From positions 1 to 64,000 of the forward strand of contig JASAND010004221.1 in NCBI GenBank assembly GCA_030248195.1: DNA of 64,000 bases, in the 5' to 3' direction. Below the pieces are notes generated by a model that had not been told where the DNA came from, ran no database searches, and saw nothing but the letters and a program-made list of their open reading frames with translations. The position numbers and the translations under genes are program-made. Positions 57,851 to 64,000 of this stretch are shown here, piece after piece; position 1 is the stretch's first letter; each line of letters opens with the position of its first letter. Source of the DNA: Trissonchulus latispiculum (lineage: Eukaryota; Nematoda; Enoplea; Enoplida; Ironidae).

Positions 57851-58409
57851 TTAGCAGCTATTCCAGCATAAAGTGACAGGGTGGAACACAAGATTGATAT
57901 TACCAAGCGATACCCTAAAAGCAGCAGATGTTCTTGCGTAGGATTGGAATTTTCATTTCTTTTCTTCTCAATTTCATATCATTTCTAAAGCAAAGAAGAA
58001 GGATGGCGTAAATTAAAATCATCACAAATGTACAGTATGGTATTTATATAAAAGCCTTCCAGGAAATTGCAGCACTTGTGCATATTTGAAAAATGAGTTT
58101 ATAATTATTCAACTCTGAGTAGATCTTAAACCAATATAGAAGCCAAAATTTCTCAATTTTAGGGAAAAACTTCATTAAATTGGATCACATTAGACCTGAA
58201 AGACAGGGCAACCCATTTTTGTGTTTGCTGCAAAATGCTGCTGCAGCTTTTTGGTGTAGCTCCTGCAGTCGCCCTCATCGCGCAATGTTTTCACAATACA
58301 ATTAGCTCGAAAAATAAAATGCATTAAAGCAAGCTTAATGCATTATATATTCAGTGTCAGCAAGAGTGTGTCAGCAAGCAAGAGTGCATAATATACATAA
58401 GATTATTTC

Positions 58410-58795
58410 AAGCGTCATAAGCTATGTATTATGAGTTCGCTACATCCTCTGCACGCTATCGGCTGACCCCTCCCATAAAATTAACCCCCTCCCTTGACTC
58501 CGCCCCTATACATGTACGGGGTCCAGACGGGCTTCTTTCTGGTTCGGGGTCTATGTTTGTTACATATAGTATACTTACATGTTAAGCTTGACGAGAGCCC
58601 AATTTGTGCAGCGAGTTTGAGTTTTGTATGATTTAGACATCTGTGTACAGAATATAGAACCACGTGCCCGATCCCCCGTTTACAGCCCGTACATGTATAG
58701 GGGTGTGATGAAGGGTTCTGACTTAGGGAGGTTACCCGATAGCGCGCATCGGATGTAGCGATTTCATATTACATAGCGTATGACGACGCTTGTCA
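58410..58795. mobile_element. Mirror of element M
   Basis: AAGCGTCATAAGCTATG at the left and CATAGCGTATGACGACGCTT at the right, as in 4,485-4,868 reversed. Confidence 0.65.
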
Positions 58796-59571
58796 TACTC
58801 TTACGTCAGTCACTCACTCAAGTCGTCACTCTTGATGTCAGTCCTATCCCGACTCCTAGAACCGCGCTGACACTACCCCTAACAGGCAAACCGACTGGGA
58901 TGAGGTGGCTGTAAAAACAACTGCAAAAGTTTCTTTTGCATTTTGCTGGATGGTTCAGCTCTATATATTTAGGAATTATAGATAAATTATGTGATCATTT
59001 ACCATTAGCAATCTTAGTCGAGTGTATAATCAACGCGCGTTTTATCAATGCGTTTTAATGCAGAAAGCTTCCGAAAGGCAAAAGCTCCATTAGGAGAAAA
59101 TGTTTTAGAACTCATCGAATACCTATAGTTTTATACAAAAGTAACTGTAAAGTTGCAGTGCAGCACGGGCAGATTGTGCCTGATTTTCTGTATTGGCGTC
59201 GACTTACTAGACAAATAGCAGTTTGTTACTATATTTATCAACATTTTTCTTGTATGTTTTTCCAAAGCCGACAATAATCAGTTTACTGACTTGGCTTTAT
59301 TTGTTTCAAAACTGAAAAAGATTGTTAACTAACAAGAGTGATTGTTATTATTGTTTTTTGGTGGATTAGGCATTATGATGATCGTTGTTCAATAGTTTAA
59401 CTGTTTCGCCCTTAAATTCAGTTAATTTGACTTAGTTTAGCATGTACTCATCGCATTTTTAGTTCTCTCCAGACTCCAGGCATTCAGAATTTACATAATA
59501 GTTTCGGGTCATTATGAGTAGCCCTGGTATATGCCGCTGGAAAGGGTGTTTAGGACAGAACTAAAAGCACG

Positions 59572-60411
59572 GTTGTTTCAGAGATTATTCTTTATTGCTT
59601 TCTTTTTCCCTTTTAACGCATTTGTGTTTTAGCAGTTTTACAAGCAATGGGTCTAATAGTATCTTTATTGGTAAATCACGTTGCGTTGACAGTAACGTTA
59701 AAGTTTCTTTTGGTATTTGGCGATCAGCCAAGTGAGATTAACGCTGCATCTCCGTCTATCGCTAGCAGCGGAAGACCTGGTACATCTCCATTACCTTTGG
59801 CTTTTGGAATGACCCCAGAAGACGCTACCATTATCAAGGACACAGCTATTGCGGGATGCAAGTTTGGCAGCTAAAATTGGACAAGCAATTATTAAACAGG
59901 TGATAACGGACATACCAGAACTACAAAAGGTGCTTGGGATTACTCAAGCTCCCAAAGATATGAAACCAGGAACATTGAGTGTTCACATCGTCAATTTGGC
60001 AGGAAGTTACATGTCCTGCTTACAGAATTTAATTTTGAAGAATTGGCTAGCCAAGATCCTAACATTGAACAGTGTCTTCAAAATATTCATAATGTTGGCG
60101 AATATCATGCAACCCTAGCACAGAAGAATCCAAACCTATTTACTCCTGAAAATTGGAATCTATTTGCCAGAATAACCGTAGATAAAATGCTGGCCCTACA
60201 GAATTCCCTACTGTCCAAGAAGAAATACAGCGAAAGCAAACGAAACAAAAAGTTACAGGAAGTGAAGAATTCCTGGGAAATGTTTATGTACCGTGTAGTG
60301 CTTGAAATGAAACTGACTTTTTATCAGAAAACATGTAATCACCAAGGTGCCGACAGTCAACCGACGGGCGACACACTGGCAGTACCAAAAACATCTGGAT
60401 TCCACAATTAA
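59572..60411 (+). pseudogene. Disrupted mirror copy of the globin gene
   Basis: The globin is split into three frames. The upstream Met is lost; the second Met (59,647) survives, but the frame breaks in the A helix (IIKDTAIAGCKFGS replaces IIRDSWPDAVWQ) and again after the E helix (CLQNLILKNW). The C-terminal half, from ASQDPNIEQ through the F8 His to the end, reads cleanly. Confidence 0.85.
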
Positions 60412-61274
60412 ATCAAACGGTGAAGACGTTGACTGACTACACAAGAATAATTCTAAACTGTTGGCAATACAATTATAAACCCTAAATCTGCACTGGACCA
60501 CATACACTCTGTTGCTTATATGAAAATACGGATTATATTGTTATGGCACCTTTGCTGTTTGCAGTGGCTGCTCTCATTACCCCGGAGCAATATCTGTACA
60601 CAATAAACAATCTGGAAACATAAAACAACAAGTATATAACTTTGAAGGTCTTCTTTTAAGTGAAATACTTAGATGAAACAGAGATCTATCAGCACGTAAA
60701 TGAATTTTATGTAAATTTCTTATTTCTGTGTAAATTTAGAAGTTTGAAGTACTGGTTTTTAGGGACCGTACAGACACTTCTCATTATTAATACTTGTCAT
60801 TGGCAAAGGGTGACGAATACATTTTCGACAACCAAATGCTCTGCTGGCTAATGAAAACAAGCGAAAACGAACAACAAAAAAGAAAAGAAAATGAAAACAT
60901 GAAAACGACTAAGCAAAATAGAGTGTTATAGTTTGCTCTAGCAGACTAGGCTAAACTTCAATATCTGTCAGAATTTCACTGCAAAATATTCTTGAATGAG
61001 AACAGCGATCAGTCTGACATGTTTAGTCAATATGCAAATAAGTTTGGTTTGAAAGTTGGTCAGTTCGTGTGCATTGCTTATGCCGCCTGTGTAGTTTTGT
61101 CACAATATAGTGAGGGGTGTGCATGCCTGTGTACAAAATCAATATTAGCACTGGGCAGCTAAAGTGTAAGCTATGCACCATTAGTATGTGCGTTCAATTT
61201 TAACGCTGGTGTTGGGTTGGGGGCCTGGGGTGGGGTTGAGTGATGATGAGTATTATTGGACAGGTAGTGGCATA

Positions 61275-62504
61275 GTTTCCCCAGGTGGGGGGCATAGGGG
61301 TGTTAGGGGGGGGGGGACCCCTCCCCCCAAATGGAGGGGTCGCCAACCCCCCTAAAAATTTTTTCCACCCCTCCCCCCAAATCGATTTTTTCAGACCCCT
61401 CCCCCCTAAAAAATTTTCAAAGTCAAACCCCTACCTAAATTTTTGAAAATTAGTAGCTAAAACTTAGAAATTTTTCCAAAAAATTCCAAAAAGTAGCGAA
61501 AAATTGCTAGACTTCGCTTAATTAAGCTAAAAATCGTTAAAACTAGCTGTAAATTGAGCAGCGGGAATTTTCATCGTTTTAACAAAAAACCGACTTTTTT
61601 TAGAAATTTTTCGCCGACCCCCCTAGAAAATTTTTCTAACCCCTCCCCAAATCGACTTTTCGCGGCCCCCTCCCCCTTTTTTCGCCAAACCCCCCTACCT
61701 ACTTTTTTCTGAACCCCCACCCCCACTTTTTTCGCCAGCCACACCTATGGGGGGGGGGGGGGGGGGGGGGGGGGATCCCCCCCAAAATTTTCCGACCAAC
61801 TTTGCCCACCCCCCCAGATTTTTTGACTATCCCCTCCCCCGACTTTTGGTTACCCCCCCCCCCCCGAACCCCCCCAGCATTTCTTTTGGGTGCCAAAAGT
61901 TAGCTAGTCTTTTGCAAAAAATAGTCATTTTTTTGAAAATTTTTTTCTCAAATTTTGGCTTAAAAGTCAGTTTAAAACTGTAAAAACGTCTAAAACGATA
62001 AAAAATCCAGGGAAACTATGAGTAGTGGGGTCGTCGACCGTCGTAGGTGTGCTGGGGAGTGGGGGGCCCCACCAAAACGACAAATTTTGGCTACCCAATC
62101 TCCCCCAAGATGTTCGGATTTCGCTATCGCCCTCCCCAGATTTTTAGAAAGAATGGCAAAAATCGAAATTTTGGGGGTTTTGTTCGTAGGTGTGTTTTAG
62201 ACCCCCTCCCCCTCCCATAAAATGTTTTCCAACCTCCCCCCCAAATTGGCCTTCGACCGACCGACCCCCCCTTAAACATTTCAAACCCCTACCTAAATTT
62301 TTGCTTTTTTGCAATTTTTCGCAAAAAATCGCTAAAATTCGCTTAATTACCTGAAAAATCGCTAAACATAGATGAAAATAAAGAAAATTTTTCAGTTTTT
62401 AACAAACAACCGATTTTTTGCCGACCCCCCCCCTTGAAAATTTTTCTTACCCCTCCCCAAAACCCGAATTTTTCAGATCCCTTCCCTTTTTTGGCAGACC
62501 CGGC
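61275..62504. repeat. Mirror of repeat complex H
   Basis: The block from ACTATGCC to the CCAGGGAAACTATGAGTAG core (62,008) and on to GGCAGACCCGGC repeats 762-2,014 in reverse, with different C/G run lengths, including a ~26-base G run at 61,749. Confidence 0.8.
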
Positions 62505-62831
62505 CAGTAGCGGCGCCAGGATTTTTTGGAGGGGGGCCGACCCAAACATCCGGCGACCTTTTTTTGGGAAATCCAAAATTTTTGCGCAATTTTAGCAGAT
62601 TTTACCTTCAGTTTCCAAAAATTTTCTCATATTGTGGTAACAATTTTTCGATTTTTTGCAAAAATTTGCCGATTTTTTTAAAAATTCTTAAAAACACTCA
62701 AATTATGCATATATATAAACAGCTGAAAAATTTTTCAACGGGGGGCCCGGCCCGACACCCCAAAGGGAGGGGCCCAAATCGCAAAGGGGGGTTCCCGGGG
62801 CCCCCGGGCCTCCCCCCTGGCGCCGCCACTG
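62505..62831. mobile_element. hAT-like miniature element T at the palindrome's outer edge
   Basis: The ends CAGTAGCGGCGCCAGG and (reverse complement) CAGTGGCGGCGCCAGG bound 327 bp without a transposase. The flanking 8-mers GACCCGGC (62,497-62,504) and GACCCTGC (62,832-62,839) match at 7 of 8 bases. The left arm has only about the terminal 30 bp of this element (766-796). Confidence 0.75.
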
Positions 62832-62890
62832 GACCCTGCCCTCCCTACTTTTCTTAAACATTCACCCGCACTTTTATCGCCAGCCACACC

Positions 62891-63247
62891 CAGGGTATTT
62901 TTTAGGGATTTTTTCCGGGGGGGGGGCTTCCCGGGGGGGCCCCCCGGGCCCGGAGGGGGAAAGAAATTTTCGGGGGGGAAGAATTTTTTGCAAAAATGAG
63001 CCAAAAAATGGTATTTTTTGGCGTATTTTGCATGGTGAGACGCAAAAAGTTCTCAAAAATGCCGGGATTTAAGCTAAAAATGGCTATTTTTACGAAAAAA
63101 TCTCCGGCGAAGCCGGAAAATTTTTGAAAATTGGCCTATTTTTGGCAAAAATTTGGGCCTCCAAAAAACCCCGGGGGGGGGGGAAGCAAAAATCCCGGGA
63201 GGGGGCGATTTCGGGGGGGGCCCGCCCCCCCCTGTAAAAATACCCTG
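62891..63247. mobile_element. Element G3 with 5-bp target duplication ACACC
   Basis: The ends CAGGGTATTTTTTAGGGA and TGTAAAAATACCCTG are flanked by ACACC (62,886-62,890 and 63,248-63,252). It sits in H-type sequence whose empty form, GCCAGCCACACCTATGG, is at ~292-308 and 61,735. The TCCGGCGAAGCCGGA hairpin is at ~63,103. Confidence 0.88.
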
Positions 63248-63252
63248 ACACC

Positions 63253-63440
63253 TATGGTTTTGTTTGGCTGATAATTTCTGAGAACACCTCCGCCCGCCAC
63301 GCCAAGGCGCGGAGCCAAGGGAGAATCGGCATTCCCCCAAGATTGTGGACCCCCTCCAGGATTTTTTTCCGTACCATGCGTAAGCCGCCCATTTTTCAAA
63401 AAATTTTCGCGCCTTCGGCGTGAAATAAGTGTATCTTACC
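63253..63440. other. Non-coding, with a CGCGCCTTCGGCGTG hairpin
   Basis: No gene was found. A hairpin near 63,409-63,423 matches the one inside element P (25,148), suggesting a P-like fragment. Confidence 0.4.
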
Positions 63441-63444
63441 ATCA

Positions 63445-63445
63445 T

Positions 63446-63479
<34 letters not shown>
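63445..63479. repeat. TA dinucleotide microsatellite
   Basis: An almost pure TA run of about 33 bases. Confidence 0.9.
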
Positions 63480-63482
<3 letters not shown>

Positions 63483-63499
63483 GTACATTTCATGAAATG

Positions 63500-63760
63500 C
63501 ATGACCAGTGGCGACATTTGCATTTTGGCGAAATGTCGCGAACTAACGGCGATTATCGCCAACTTTGGCGAAATGTCGGAACAGAGTTGGCGAAAAAATG
63601 TTGAACAGGCACATTTCGCGAAAAATTTGGGACTTTTCGCCAAAGTTGGCGAAAAGTCCCAACAAAGTTGGCGATAATGTGGTTGGAAGAAATTATTTCG
63701 CCAAAACTTGGAACTTTTCGCCAAAGTCGGCGAAAAGTCCCAACAGAGTTGGCGATATAC
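63500..63760. repeat. Cluster of TTCGCCAA palindromes
   Basis: Two long hairpins, GGGACTTTTCGCC..GGCGAAAAGTCCC at 63,629-63,660 and a near-copy at 63,710-63,741, lie 81 bp apart. They are surrounded by further GTTGGCGA/TCGCCAAA words. Probably a small fold-back element; the ends are unclear. Confidence 0.7.
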
Positions 63761-64000
63761 GTATATATATATACGTGTTTCGCAACCTAAATGAGGACCA
63801 CCTAATTCCTTTCCTTTCCTAATTTTTGGTGTACTTTGTTGACCAGCTGTTGCTCCATTTGGGTGCATGAACACGTGCTGGGCCTTCAGTATTTTTAATT
63901 TCAAGGAATATGTACTTTGTAAAAAATTTCACGAAGGTCACGGAATAAAAAAAGTTCTCTGCTTCCGGGGAGCGGAAATTTTTTGCATTCCCCCGAAAAT

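Larger units (their letters stand above)
762..62532. repeat. Giant near-spacerless inverted repeat (palindrome), arms ~30.8 kb
   Basis: The whole central part of the window is one palindrome. Left-arm landmarks recur as reverse complement on the right: globin 2,866-3,696 with 59,572-60,411, the PAN-like ORF 9,370 with 53,906, UQCRQ 19,131 with 44,217, element F1 24,975-25,729 with 37,345-38,083, and element B1 26,012-26,790 with 36,274-37,058. Paired coordinates sum to about 63,080-63,360; the drift reflects indels. The turnaround is a 10-bp stem with one mismatch around a 4-base loop at 31,536-31,539. The arms diverge at about 762 (left) and 62,532 (right). Right-arm genes are all disrupted while left-arm genes are intact. 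It may be a real palindrome or a fold-back artefact. Confidence 0.95.

Noticed and set aside
61740..61775. G runs as telomeric repeats
   Set aside because: They are plain homopolymers within repeat H and do not show a periodic telomere motif.

Overview
The window looks like nuclear DNA from an animal, probably a basal or invertebrate metazoan. The genes have introns with GT..AG borders, a globin, a PAN/apple-like cysteine-rich protein, a mitochondrial complex III subunit and a VPS4-type AAA ATPase are recognisable, and more than half of the sequence is short non-coding transposable elements and satellite-like arrays. I see no prokaryotic gene organisation, tRNA, rRNA or CRISPR array. The species cannot be named from the sequence.

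The dominant structure is one giant inverted repeat. Bases ~762 to ~31,537 are repeated as reverse complement from ~31,538 to ~62,532. Paired coordinates sum to about 63,080-63,360, and the turnaround at 31,536-31,539 has almost no spacer. Every gene and repeat of the left arm recurs in mirror order on the right. The left copies are intact. The right copies of the globin, VPS4, UQCRQ and PAN-like genes all carry frameshifts or stops, and the first ~3 kb after the turnaround is full of long T runs where the left arm has ordinary sequence. This asymmetry suggests either a fold-back read or assembly artefact, or a real palindrome with one poorly sequenced arm. The left arm should be treated as the reference copy.

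Left arm, outside to inside: G/C-tract fold-back complex H (1-2,014); globin gene (minus, 2,866-3,621); terminal-inverted-repeat (TIR) element M (4,485-4,868); a signal-peptide exon (plus, 5,426-5,497); fold-back element N (5,890-6,537); two adjacent TTAA-bounded elements O1 and O2 (6,943-9,134); PAN-like ORF (plus, 9,370-9,768); an eight-exon VPS4-like gene (minus, 9,901-14,796); elements Q, W and R (15,425-17,170); element L1; UQCRQ (minus, 18,886-19,131); then a 12-kb repeat-only zone (19,679-31,537). That zone holds families A, B, J, F, G, a hAT-like miniature element P, and tandem arrays C, D, K and I.

The right arm repeats this in reverse. Outside the palindrome on the right (62,532-64,000) are a hAT-like element T, a third G element with a 5-bp target duplication, a TA microsatellite and a cluster of TTCGCCAA palindromes.

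The genes do not form a pathway. The most informative signals are the palindrome itself, nested insertions with visible target duplications and empty sites, two TIR families with a shared unusual architecture, recurrent GCGAAGC mini-hairpins across unrelated repeats, and three tandem arrays with the same ~143-145 bp period.
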